From positions 124,001 through 188,000 of the forward strand of contig NZ_QEKW01000008.1 of assembly GCF_003096675.1 (NCBI RefSeq): a stretch of 64,000 nucleotides of DNA, in the 5' to 3' direction. Both the position numbers and the translations under genes were made by a program. The notes under the pieces were generated by a model. That model ran no database searches. It saw only the letters and a program-made list of their open reading frames with translations, and had not been told where the DNA came from. Of the stretch, positions 1 through 7,829 are shown piece after piece; the first letter of the stretch is position 1, and each line of letters opens with the position of its first letter. The DNA is from Actinomycetospora cinnamomea (GTDB lineage Bacteria; Actinomycetota; Actinomycetes; Mycobacteriales; Pseudonocardiaceae).

Positions 1-31
1 CACTCGGCGGGCGAGCGCGGGATCGGCGAGG

Positions 32-337
32 TCAGGGGGTGGGCGGGGCGGAGCCGTCGCCTGTCTCCACACCGCCGGCGGGGTAGCTCGACGAGCTCGA
101 GCCGGACGACGAGCCGGACGACGAGCCGGACGACGAGCCGGACGACGACCCCGAGACACTGATCGACTCGAGGTCGCTGACGAGGCTGCTGAAGAAGACC
201 GTGAGCGACGAGCCCGCGTCGCCGGCGGTGGACAGCCCGCTCTGCACGCTCTCCGCCGAGTCCTGGGGTTCGGTGATGATCGCGAACAGCACGAGGATGA
301 TCACGATGGTTCCGATGACGCGGGCGAGCACGACCAC
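32..337 (-). CDS. Small single-pass membrane protein with Ser/Gly-rich tail
   Basis: A 101-residue protein read from a GTG start at 337, chosen because the upstream part of the open frame is low-complexity and GGGGTGAT lies just before this GTG. Residues 1-25 form one hydrophobic segment, followed by the motif EPQDSAESV, a short amphipathic stretch and a tail of GSSS repeats (87-150). It resembles the 52-residue protein at 33712-33870: both have a TM helix, then PQ(D/G)SA(E/D), then a GDA motif. No enzymatic motif is seen. I infer a small envelope protein; the function is unknown. The Ser/Gly tail is absent from the second copy. Confidence 0.6.
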   Translation of the reverse strand: MVVLARVIGTIVIILVLFAIITEPQDSAESVQSGLSTAGDAGSSLTVFFSSLVSDLESISVSGSSSGSSSGSSSGSSSGSSSSSYPAGGVETGDGSAPPTP

Positions 338-380
338 AGCATCACCCCAACGTGACCATCGGTAAACACCGGGGTGGCGC

Positions 381-743
381 TCAGTCGCCGACCAATCGGT
401 GAGCTGCGACGTCGACGTACCCGATCGGGGGCGGCACGGCGATCGTCCGGTCGACATCGGGTGGGCCGACCGGACGCTGGGGCTCCGGGACGCGCGCCGG
501 CACCGGGCGGGGCAGGCGGGCCGTGCGCGCGAGCAGGCGGTCGCCCACAACCGTGCCGAGGTACGCGTCGTGCGGGTCGAGGACGTCGTCACGGACTCCC
601 GGCGTCGGCTCGTCGCACCACGGGAACCAGCCGATCCAACGGTCGACGGTGTTCCACAGGTACGGCAGCCCCGGCCGGTACCACGCGATCCAGCGACCGT
701 CCGACGCGTAGAGGTGCACGGCGAGCCCGACGGGGCTGCTCAC
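381..743 (-). CDS. Hypothetical protein in siroheme cluster, possible 4-fold beta-flower fold
   Basis: A 120-residue protein. The GTG start at 743 overlaps the TGA of the upstream chelatase gene as GTGA, so translation is probably coupled. The sequence carries short repeats of the type hydrophobic-Tyr/Trp-x-DGRWIAW, DRWIGWF and DAYLGTVVGDRL, which recall the 4-fold beta-flower type of repeat protein (family resemblance, low certainty). It has no signal peptide or TM segment. As the last gene of the hemD-chelatase operon it may relate to siroheme or nitrite metabolism, but no activity can be assigned from sequence alone. Confidence 0.6.
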   Translation of the reverse strand: MSSPVGLAVHLYASDGRWIAWYRPGLPYLWNTVDRWIGWFPWCDEPTPGVRDDVLDPHDAYLGTVVGDRLLARTARLPRPVPARVPEPQRPVGPPDVDRTIAVPPPIGYVDVAAHRLVGD

Positions 744-1465
744 GGCACGACCTCCGCGGGCACCGCCGCCCGGTACCGCGCGACGGCGACGCCGACGACG
801 TCCGGGTGGTCGCCGAGCGGCTCGGCCACGACCGCCGCCCCGGCGTCGGCCAGCCACCGGTGGAAGGCGCCCGGCGCGAGCAGCCAGCTCGCGAGCACCA
901 CCCGCTGTCCCCGCGGCGCCGCCGACGCCACGACCGACGCGACCCGTGGCTCGCCGCCCGCGACGTAGCCGACCGGAACCTCGTGTCCCACCCGCGCGGT
1001 GAGCAGCGCCGCCGCGGTCCGCAGGTCCTCCTGTGCGCCCGGGTCCCGCGACCCGGCCGCGGCGAGCACCACCGTGTCCCCCGGCCCCGCGCCGGCCTCC
1101 TCGAGACGGTCGAGCAGCACGCCGACCAGCGCCGGATCCGGTCCGAAGGGCTCGGCGACCACGACGTCGGTGCGCCCCGTCGCGGCCAGCTGCTCGGGCA
1201 CGTCGACGCGCACGTGGTACCCCGCGGCCAGGAACGCGGGCACGATCACGACCGCCGGTCCGGCCCCGCCGCGCGGCGCGTCCGGGGGCCCCGGAAGCTC
1301 CGCCAGCGCCTCGGCCATCGTCGGGCTCACCACGTCGGCGTACGCGAGGCGGACCTCGACCCCCGGCAGCGCGCGGCGCACGGCGAGCAGCAGGCGCTCC
1401 CACGTCGCGCGGCCGGCGGCGTCGGAGGTGCCGTGGGCCAGGAGCAGCAGCGCGGGCGCCGTCAC
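740..1465 (-). CDS. Sirohydrochlorin chelatase-like protein (CbiX/SirB family)
   Basis: A 241-residue protein of the CbiX/SirB chelatase family, which inserts Fe2+ or Co2+ into sirohydrochlorin to make siroheme or a cobalamin precursor. The N-terminus has the family signature LLLLAHGT with the metal-binding His at residue 11. A second half-domain contains VVLAAAGSRDPGAQED, the duplicated chelatase half, in which Gly-Ser-Arg replaces the usual His. Start GTG at 1465 overlaps the hemD stop as GTGA. The gene lies between hemD and near narK, which favours siroheme for assimilatory nitrite reductase rather than cobalamin (inference). Confidence 0.85.
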   Translation of the reverse strand: MTAPALLLLAHGTSDAAGRATWERLLLAVRRALPGVEVRLAYADVVSPTMAEALAELPGPPDAPRGGAGPAVVIVPAFLAAGYHVRVDVPEQLAATGRTDVVVAEPFGPDPALVGVLLDRLEEAGAGPGDTVVLAAAGSRDPGAQEDLRTAAALLTARVGHEVPVGYVAGGEPRVASVVASAAPRGQRVVLASWLLAPGAFHRWLADAGAAVVAEPLGDHPDVVGVAVARYRAAVPAEVVP

Positions 1466-2319
1466 GACGAGACCGGCACGGAGGCTGGTCCGGCTCCGCG
1501 GCGCCGCGCGTCCGCGTGTTCCTCCAGGCGCTTCACCATCGCCCCCAGCCGGAAGCGGTCCGGCGCGATGCCCTCCACGCCCAGGCGCGCCAGCGGCGCC
1601 GCGGTCACCGGCCCCACGCAGCAGGCCAGCACCGCGTGCGACCGCAACGCCTCGAGCACCGCGTTGCGCACCCCCCGCTCGGCGGCCCGGTGCACGAGCC
1701 CCTCCACCGCGGGCGCGCTGGTGAACGTCACGGTGTCGACCTCGCGCGCGACGATCGCGTCGAGCAGCGTGTCGACCGCGGGCAGGTCCGGCGGTGGCTC
1801 CCAGCGGTACACGCCCACGGTCACCACGTCGGCGCCCGCGGCGCGCAGGGCGGCGAGGAAGTCGGTCATCGGGTCGCCGTGCAGCTGCACCGCGACGCGC
1901 GCACCGTCGACCCCCGACGCGAGCAGGTGCTCGAGCACCTCGGGCGACGACTCCGTCGCGTCGGCCGACCACGCCTCGCGCAGCCCCGCCCCGCGGATCG
2001 CCCCGCGCGCCTTGGGTCCGCGCGCGAGCAGCGTCGCCGAGTCCAGCACCGCGTGCAGCGCCTCGCCCAGCCCCCAGTGCTCGGCGACCGACAGCCACCC
2101 CCGGAACCCCTGCCCGGTGGTGGCGACGACGATCGCCGGCGGGTCGGCGAGCAGCGCCCGCGTGGTCGCCGCGAGGTCCGCGTCGTCCTCCAGCGGCACG
2201 ATCCGCATCGTGGGCCCGTGCAGCACCTCGGCGCCCTTGCGCCGCAGCAGCGCGAGCTGGTCGTCGGCGCGGCGGTCGGCCGTCACCCCGACCCGCCACC
2301 CGGCCAGGGGAGCACTCAC
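1462..2319 (-). CDS. hemD: Uroporphyrinogen-III synthase
   Basis: A 285-residue HemD-type protein that cyclises hydroxymethylbilane to uroporphyrinogen III. It begins from a GTG with LAGWRVGVTADRR and has the alternating two-lobe pattern of the family (VATTGQGFRGW near the middle, TFTSAPAVEGL towards the end). Many actinobacterial homologues near nitrite genes carry an extra C-terminal OmpR-like winged helix after an RLGAMV-type linker. Here the protein ends about 30 residues after the linker start, so that DNA-binding domain is absent. It is first of three genes coupled by GTGA overlaps and lies downstream of narK. Confidence 0.85.
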   Translation of the reverse strand: MSAPLAGWRVGVTADRRADDQLALLRRKGAEVLHGPTMRIVPLEDDADLAATTRALLADPPAIVVATTGQGFRGWLSVAEHWGLGEALHAVLDSATLLARGPKARGAIRGAGLREAWSADATESSPEVLEHLLASGVDGARVAVQLHGDPMTDFLAALRAAGADVVTVGVYRWEPPPDLPAVDTLLDAIVAREVDTVTFTSAPAVEGLVHRAAERGVRNAVLEALRSHAVLACCVGPVTAAPLARLGVEGIAPDRFRLGAMVKRLEEHADARRRGAGPASVPVSS

Positions 2320-2368
2320 GGGTGACCCACCTCGACGACGCCCACCCGACCAGGATAGGTCGCCACGC

Positions 2369-3757
2369 TCAGACCTCGGCGTACGACAGCCGGGCGCCGG
2401 TGGTGGGCTCGGTCGCGGTGCGGGCGTGGCGCATGTAGACGAGGAAGGTCACGGCCATGCAGGCGGCGTAGAACCCGAGGAACGCCCAGAACGCCGGCGC
2501 CCCCGACTGCGCGGACTGGAAGGACGACCGGAACGCCAGGTTGATGAGCAGGCCACCGAACGCGCCGATCGCCGCGGTGATGCCGATCGCCGCCCCGGAG
2601 ACGCGGCGGGCCCACAGCAGCGCCTCCTGCCGGTCCTGGCCCCGGTCCTCGGCCGAGGCGAGCGCCTTGGTGCGGAAGATCGACGGGATCATCTTGTAGG
2701 TCGACCCGTTGCCGATGCCCGAGGTGATGAACAGCAGCACGAAGCCGACGGTGAACAGCGCCAGCGAGTCGATCCCGGACGCGCCGATGCAGATCGCCGT
2801 CGCGGCCGCCATCGCCGCGAAGTTCCAGAAGGTGACCTTCACCCCGCCGATGCGGTCGGAGAGCCACCCGCCGACGGGCCGGATCAGGGAACCGAGCAGC
2901 GGTCCGATGAAGGTCACCGAGGCGGCCTGCAGCGGCGTGCGACCGAACTGGTTCTGCAGGACGAGGCCGAAGGCGAAGCTGTAGCCGATGAACGACCCGA
3001 ACGTCCCGATGTAGAGGAAGGACATCACCCACGTCTGGGCGTCCCGCGAGGCCTCCTTCAGCGCGCCCGTGTCGTTGCGCACCGAGGAGATGTTGTCCAT
3101 GAACAGCGCGGCACCCACCAGCGACAGCACGATCAGCGGGATGTAGACCGCCAGCACCAGGCGCGGGGCGCCCGTGCCGGCCGTCCCGATGATCAACAGT
3201 GCGACGAGCTGGATCACCGCCACGCCGAGGTTGCCCCCGCCGGCGTTGATCCCCAGCGCGGCGCCCTTGCGGTGCTCGGGGAAGAAGGCGTTGATGTTGG
3301 TCATCGAGGAGGCGAAGTTGCCGCCGCCGACCCCGACGAGCGCGGAGAGCACCACGAACGTCGTGTAGGACGTGCCCGGCTCCATGTACACGGCGAGGAG
3401 GACGGTCGGGACCAGCAGCAGGCCCGCGCTCACGAGCGTCCAGTTCCGCCCCCCGACCACGGCGACGGCGAGGCTGTAGGGCAGGCGCAGGGCGGCCCCG
3501 ACGAACGTGGCCACGGACACCAGGACGAACTTGCCGGCCGCGTCGATGCCGTAGGCGGGCCCCATGAACAGCACCAGGACCGAGAACAACGTCCAGATCG
3601 AGAACCCGATGTGCTCGGAGAAGACGGAGAACCACAGGTTGCGGTTCGCGACCCGCCTGCCGGTGGAGCGCCAGAACGCCTCGTCCTCGGGACGCCAGTC
3701 GTCGATCCAGCGTCCGCGCAGCAGGCTGCCGCGGGTCCGCGCCGGCGCTGCGGTCAT
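2369..3757 (-). CDS. narK: Nitrate/nitrite transporter, NarK-type MFS
   Basis: A 462-residue major facilitator protein with about twelve hydrophobic segments. The nitrate/nitrite porter signature is clear: GVGGGNFASSMTNINAFFP in the fifth segment region and NAGGGNLG following, with the conserved loop FPEHRKG. The N-terminus WRPEDEAFW and RVANRNLW is typical of actinobacterial NarK2-like proteins. It should move nitrate and/or nitrite across the cytoplasmic membrane. It lies 49 bp upstream of hemD on the same strand, which ties it to siroheme supply for nitrite reductase, although no nitrate or nitrite reductase gene is in this window. Confidence 0.93.
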   Translation of the reverse strand: MTAAPARTRGSLLRGRWIDDWRPEDEAFWRSTGRRVANRNLWFSVFSEHIGFSIWTLFSVLVLFMGPAYGIDAAGKFVLVSVATFVGAALRLPYSLAVAVVGGRNWTLVSAGLLLVPTVLLAVYMEPGTSYTTFVVLSALVGVGGGNFASSMTNINAFFPEHRKGAALGINAGGGNLGVAVIQLVALLIIGTAGTGAPRLVLAVYIPLIVLSLVGAALFMDNISSVRNDTGALKEASRDAQTWVMSFLYIGTFGSFIGYSFAFGLVLQNQFGRTPLQAASVTFIGPLLGSLIRPVGGWLSDRIGGVKVTFWNFAAMAAATAICIGASGIDSLALFTVGFVLLFITSGIGNGSTYKMIPSIFRTKALASAEDRGQDRQEALLWARRVSGAAIGITAAIGAFGGLLINLAFRSSFQSAQSGAPAFWAFLGFYAACMAVTFLVYMRHARTATEPTTGARLSYAEV

Positions 3758-3879
3758 GCGCTCGCCTCCCCGATCTCGCGGGGACCGTGGCGGTCCCTCG
3801 ACCGGAGTGACGCTAGGTAGCCGGTGTTGCCGTCACGTGACCGCGTGTTGCGACGGGACGACGGCGGGTGCGGCGCCCG

Positions 3880-4800
3880 TCACGCCGGGAGCAGGCTGCC
3901 GACGAGGCGCGCGGCGTGCTCGAGCCCGTACAGCGACTCGCGCGTGCACGAGGGGTGCTGGGCGTGCACGGCGAGACGGAAGAGCAGGGCGTGCAGCAGC
4001 ACCTGCGGCCACTCGGCGAGGTGGGACCAGCGCGTGAGGATGCCGGGGTCGGCCCCGCCCCACGCCAGCGCGTCGACCACCACCACCGCGGCCGCCCACT
4101 CGACCGGCCGCCAGAACGGCACGAGGTCGAGCACCGCGGGCGGGGCACCGGGGTCGGAGGGGTCGAACAGCACGGTGCCGAACAGGTCACCGTGCACCAG
4201 CTGCGACGGGCGCGTCAGCGGGCGACGCCGGCGGGCGAGCTCCGCGAACAGCGTCCCGCCGGTCTCCGCGTCGAGCGGGACCTCCTTCTCGCCGAAGGCG
4301 GCGCGGTCCGCCCGGGCGAGCAGGTCGTCGCGGTCGTCGACGAGACGCGGGCGACCCAGCCGGGCCGTGGCGCGGTGCAGGCGCAGGGACGCCGCGACGA
4401 CGTCGTCGTGGCGCGGCTCGACGCGCCCGGCGACATCGTGGCTGGCGGCCCAGCCGGCCACCACACGACGCCCGTCGCTCGCACGCACCGGCCGCGCCAG
4501 GCGCAGGCCGTCGACCCCGCCGCCCGAGAGCAGCTCCTCGATCGCGCCCGCGGACCACGCCGCGAGCACCGTGTCGGCCACGGGGCGCAGCACGAGCCCG
4601 TCGCAGCGCCAGGCGGGACCGGGGAGGTCGGGCCGCGGGTGCGGCACCGCCTCCCGCACGCCGAACGCGGTCCGGACGTGCTCGGGCGGCCCGTGCTCGA
4701 GACGCGGATCGGACCCGGCCGCCTCCGCCGCGGCGCCCTCGGCCGACGAGTCGGGCGAGGTCGCCGTGTTGTGCGGGGGCGCGGCGGTCACGCTCCGCAC
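3880..4800 (-). CDS. TIGR02569-like aminoglycoside phosphotransferase fold protein
   Basis: A 306-residue protein resembling the TIGR02569 actinobacterial family, distantly related to aminoglycoside phosphotransferases and homoserine kinases. The Brenner-type motif is visible as LVHGDLFGTVLF, with a downstream VLDLVPFWRP segment in place of the usual metal-binding IDW. The conserved middle reads GWAASHDVAGRVEPRHDDV. Start is a GTG at 4800; an internal GTG nine bases later is also possible. The substrate is unknown; the family is usually single copy in actinobacteria. The atypical second metal motif makes antibiotic resistance unlikely. Confidence 0.75.
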   Translation of the reverse strand: MRSVTAAPPHNTATSPDSSAEGAAAEAAGSDPRLEHGPPEHVRTAFGVREAVPHPRPDLPGPAWRCDGLVLRPVADTVLAAWSAGAIEELLSGGGVDGLRLARPVRASDGRRVVAGWAASHDVAGRVEPRHDDVVAASLRLHRATARLGRPRLVDDRDDLLARADRAAFGEKEVPLDAETGGTLFAELARRRRPLTRPSQLVHGDLFGTVLFDPSDPGAPPAVLDLVPFWRPVEWAAAVVVVDALAWGGADPGILTRWSHLAEWPQVLLHALLFRLAVHAQHPSCTRESLYGLEHAARLVGSLLPA

Positions 4801-4852
4801 GCTACTCGCGCGCGGGAGGCCACCCCCTCAGCCCGACCCGGCGTGTCGGCGT

Positions 4853-5305
4853 CTACCACACCTTGTACGGCAGGAACTTGCCGTTCAACGTCAGCTTCAC
4901 CCGGTCGCCCTTCGGGTCCTCGACGCGCTCGAAGTCCAGGGTGAAGTCGATGGCGCTCATGATCCCGTCGCCGAACTCCTCGCGGATCAGCTCGTGGATG
5001 CTCGTGCCGTAGACCTGCAGCGCCTCCTGCAGGCGGTAGGTCACGGGTTCGGTGGGGTCGAGGGCCACGTCCCCCCGCACCGGCGGCAGGGTGAGCGCCT
5101 CGACGGTCTCGTCGTCGAGGTCGAGCGCCTCGCCGATCGTCCGGGCCTGGTCGGCGTCGAGCGGCTGCTGGCCGAGCAGGGCCGAGGTGGTCCAGACCAG
5201 CGACCGGTCCAGGGCCTTCGCGAGCTCGGCCCAGCTCACGCCCGCGGCCTCCTTGGCCCGCACGATCTCGCGGCCGGCCTCGAGGCGGTCGTCCTTGTCG
5301 CTCAT
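4853..5305 (-). CDS. cynS: Cyanate hydratase (cyanase)
   Basis: A 150-residue cyanase, which converts cyanate and bicarbonate to ammonia and CO2 as a decamer. The N-terminal helix-turn-helix-like domain (residues 1-75) is followed by the catalytic domain. The three catalytic residues of the family are present with exact spacing: Arg91, Glu94 and Ser117, matching Arg96, Glu99 and Ser122 of the E. coli enzyme. The C-terminus NGKFLPYKVW is characteristic. The ATG at 5305 overlaps the menC stop as ATGA, so cynS is translated from the menC message. No cyanate transporter or carbonic anhydrase gene is adjacent. Confidence 0.96.
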   Translation of the reverse strand: MSDKDDRLEAGREIVRAKEAAGVSWAELAKALDRSLVWTTSALLGQQPLDADQARTIGEALDLDDETVEALTLPPVRGDVALDPTEPVTYRLQEALQVYGTSIHELIREEFGDGIMSAIDFTLDFERVEDPKGDRVKLTLNGKFLPYKVW

Positions 5306-6315
5306 GGCGGCGTGCTCCTCACGTCGGGGGTGGGGGGGACGACGCTGTCCGCGGGGTCCGCGAGCCCCTGTACCCGGCGCAGGCGGTCGGTCCACCAGGC
5401 ACGGCGGTCCGGGTCGGCGGCGTGGCGCGCGAGCAGCGCCGGGTCGGGCGCGGGCGGGCGGCGGAGCACGGGCAGCACGCCGTCGACCGGGTGCAGCGGG
5501 TCGGCGACGACGTCGGCGGCGAGCAGGTCGGCGGTGCCCAGCCCGCAGGCGTGCGGCAGCTCCGGCAGCGCCCCGGCCAGCGCGAGCCCCGCGGCCAGGC
5601 CCACCGAGCTCTCGACCGCCGACGAGACGACGCAGGGCAGCCCGATCCGCTCGGCCACCCGCAGCGACGCGCGCACCCCGCCCAGCGGCGCGACCTTGAG
5701 CACCGCGACGTCGGCCGCCCCCGCCCGGGCCACCCGCAGCGGGTCCTCGGCGCGGCGGATCGACTCGTCGGCGGCGACCGGCACGTCGACCCGCCGGCGC
5801 ACGGCGGCGAGCTCCTCGACCGACGCGCACGGCTGCTCGACGTACTCCAGCCCGCCCGCGGCCCGGTCCAGCGCCCGGATCGCGGCCACCGCGCCGTCGA
5901 CGTCCCACCCGCCGTTGGCGTCCACGCGCACCCGACCTGCAGGACCCAGCGCGTCGCGGACGGCCTCGAGGCGGGCGAGGTCGTGGCGCGCGTCCTGGCC
6001 CTTCTCCGCGACCTTCACCTTCGCCGTCCGCGCGCCGGACGCGGTGACGATGCGGTGCGCGTGCTCCGGGTCGACCGCCGGCACGGTGGCGTTGACCTCG
6101 ACCTGCTCGCGCACCGGCGCCGGCCAGCCTCCCTCCGCGGCCTCGCGCGCGCAGCGCCACCAGGCCCGCGCCTCGGCGTCGTCGTACTCGACGAACGGGC
6201 AGAACTCGCCCCAGCCACCGGGCCCCTCGACCAGCGCGAGCTCGCGCGTGGTGATCCCGCGGAAGCGCGTCCGCAGCGGCAGCGCGACCACCGGCGGTGT
6301 CCCGATCACGGACAT
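5302..6315 (-). CDS. menC: o-Succinylbenzoate synthase
   Basis: A 337-residue enolase-superfamily enzyme of menaquinone synthesis that dehydrates SHCHC to o-succinylbenzoate. Superfamily residues are all visible: catalytic Lys99/Lys101 (KVKV), metal ligands Asp132 (RVDANGG), Glu160 (YVEQP) and Asp183 (AADES), and catalytic Lys207 (VLKVAPLGG). It is divergent from menE. Start ATG at 6315; an in-frame GTG at 6309 fits a leaderless promoter (TAGGGT six bases upstream) and may be the real start. The stop overlaps cynS as ATGA. Confidence 0.93.
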   Translation of the reverse strand: MSVIGTPPVVALPLRTRFRGITTRELALVEGPGGWGEFCPFVEYDDAEARAWWRCAREAAEGGWPAPVREQVEVNATVPAVDPEHAHRIVTASGARTAKVKVAEKGQDARHDLARLEAVRDALGPAGRVRVDANGGWDVDGAVAAIRALDRAAGGLEYVEQPCASVEELAAVRRRVDVPVAADESIRRAEDPLRVARAGAADVAVLKVAPLGGVRASLRVAERIGLPCVVSSAVESSVGLAAGLALAGALPELPHACGLGTADLLAADVVADPLHPVDGVLPVLRRPPAPDPALLARHAADPDRRAWWTDRLRRVQGLADPADSVVPPTPDVRSTPP

Positions 6316-6329
6316 ACCCTAGGTCGGTG
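6307..6329. promoter_or_regulatory. Overlapping divergent leaderless promoters of menC and menE
   Basis: On the plus strand TACCCT (6315-6320) is followed by six bases and the menE GTG at 6327. On the minus strand TAGGGT (6321-6316) is followed by six bases and an in-frame menC GTG at 6309. Both match the actinobacterial -10 TANNNT at leaderless spacing, and the two boxes overlap by five bases, so the two polymerases could not bind together. No -35 element is obvious. Confidence 0.5.
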
Positions 6330-7478
6330 CGCGCGGTGGAGACCGTCCCGACCGACGGGAGCCCCGAGGCGGCGGCACGCCTGGGCTCGCTCGCGTCCGC
6401 GGCCGTCGAGGGCGACGGACCCGCGGTGCTGCCGACCGGCCCGGACGAGCCGGCCCCTCCCCCGGAGCTGCGGACGCCGGTCGACGACGCCGTCGCCGCC
6501 GTCGTCACCACCACCGGCTCCACGGGCGCCCCGAAGGCGGTGCTGCTCCCCGCCGCGGCGCTGCGCGCCTCCGCCGACGCGACGTACGCCCGGATCGGCC
6601 CGCCCGGCCGCTGGCTGCTCGCCCTGCCCGCGCACCACGTCGCGGGCCTGCAGGTGCTGCTGCGCTCGGCGCGGGCCGGGGTGCCCGCCGCGGCGATGGA
6701 CCTGCGCGACGGCTTCCGCCCCGACGCGTTCGCCGCCGCCGCGGCGGACGCCGGCGCGTCCTACACCTCGCTCGTCCCGACCCAGCTCCTGCGCCTCCTG
6801 GACGCCGGCGGTCCGGCGGCGGACGCGCTGCGGTCGTTCACCGCGGTGCTGCTCGGCGGGGCGGCCGCCGACCCCGTCCTGCTCGTGCGGGCCCGCACCG
6901 CGGGTGTGCCGGTGGTCACGACCTACGGCATGAGCGAGACCTGCGGCGGCTGCGTGTACGAGGGGCGCCCGCTCGCGGGCGTGACCGTGACGCTCGAGGA
7001 GGACGGCCGCATCCGGCTCTCGGGCGCGACGCTCGCCGCGGGCTACCGGGGCGCGGTGTCCGACGCCGACCGCGCCGCGTTCACCGCCGACGGGTTCCGC
7101 ACCAACGACGTCGGGGCGTGGACCCCCGACGGCCGGCTGCGGGTGCTCGGCCGGGCGGACGACGTCATCGTCACCGGCGGGGAGAAGGTGGCCCCGGCGA
7201 CCGTCGAGCGGGCCCTGCTCGCGCAGGCCGGGGTGCGCGAGGCGTGCGCGGTCGGGCTGCCCGACCCCGAGTGGGGCGCCCGGGTCGTCGCCGCGGTGGT
7301 GGGCGACGGGCTGGACGGGGACGCGCTGCGCGTGGCGGTCGCCCCGGGGCTGGGGCGCGCGGCGCCCCGGGCGGTGGCGGTGCTCGACGCGCTCCCCCTG
7401 CGCGGGATCGGCAAGCCGGACCGCGCGGCGGTGCGGGCCTACCTCGCGTCCTGCTTCGGAGGCAGCGACCGCACGTAG
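6327..7478 (+). CDS. menE: o-Succinylbenzoate-CoA ligase
   Basis: A 383-residue AMP-forming acyl-CoA ligase of menaquinone synthesis. Motifs in order: TTTGSTGAPKAV (P-loop, about residues 61-72), the middle TYGMSETCGG, then FRTNDVG and RVLGRADDVIVTGGEKV with the C-terminal catalytic Lys region RGIGKPDR. At under 400 residues it is short, as usual for actinobacterial MenE. Start GTG 6327 was chosen because it sits six bases after TACCCT and clears the divergent menC gene. Its 3' end overlaps the convergent TfoX-like gene by 40 bp. Confidence 0.92.
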   Translation: MRAVETVPTDGSPEAAARLGSLASAAVEGDGPAVLPTGPDEPAPPPELRTPVDDAVAAVVTTTGSTGAPKAVLLPAAALRASADATYARIGPPGRWLLALPAHHVAGLQVLLRSARAGVPAAAMDLRDGFRPDAFAAAAADAGASYTSLVPTQLLRLLDAGGPAADALRSFTAVLLGGAAADPVLLVRARTAGVPVVTTYGMSETCGGCVYEGRPLAGVTVTLEEDGRIRLSGATLAAGYRGAVSDADRAAFTADGFRTNDVGAWTPDGRLRVLGRADDVIVTGGEKVAPATVERALLAQAGVREACAVGLPDPEWGARVVAAVVGDGLDGDALRVAVAPGLGRAAPRAVAVLDALPLRGIGKPDRAAVRAYLASCFGGSDRT

Positions 7479-7777
7479 CCCACGCCCTCGTCCACCCAGC
7501 CCTGCAGCGCGTCGTCGTCGAGCTCGCCCTCGACGTCCAGCCAGCCGCGCATCGGGCGCCCGCGCATGATCGTCGGCTCGGCGCCCGGGCGCTCGAGGAG
7601 CGCCTCGGCTCGCGCCGGGTCGACGCGCACCATGAGCCCGCCACGGCTGCCCGCGCAGATGGCCATGCGCCCGCCGAGCAGGAACGCGTGGCCGCCGAAC
7701 ATGCGCTTCTCGGTGAGGTCGTCGTGCCCGGCCAGCAGGGCCCGGAGGCGCTGGGCGAGCTCGGGGTCGTGGGCCAC
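7439..7777 (-). CDS. TfoX N-terminal domain protein
   Basis: A 112-residue protein consisting of one TfoX N-terminal domain: LTEKRMFGGHAFLLGGRMAICA, then MRGRPMRGWLDVE and a C-terminal WVDEGVGYVRSLPPK. In proteobacteria TfoX activates competence genes, but stand-alone actinobacterial versions have no known function. The GTG start at 7777 begins VAHDPELAQRL, the usual family N-terminus. The gene converges on menE and overlaps its last 40 bp, and lies 52 bp from the divergent menB start. Confidence 0.85.
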   Translation of the reverse strand: MAHDPELAQRLRALLAGHDDLTEKRMFGGHAFLLGGRMAICAGSRGGLMVRVDPARAEALLERPGAEPTIMRGRPMRGWLDVEGELDDDALQGWVDEGVGYVRSLPPKQDAR

Positions 7778-7829
7778 GGTCGGAGTATGGCGCGTCGCAC
7801 CGACAGCGGGCCTCCTACGCTCCCCGACC

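Noticed and set aside
374-3820. A plus-strand frame of over 1100 codons
   Set aside because: It mirrors hemD, the chelatase and narK on the other strand; its product is Arg/Pro-rich with no recognisable domain.
3880-4800. Aminoglycoside resistance gene
   Set aside because: The second metal motif is atypical and the family is a conserved single-copy actinobacterial one.
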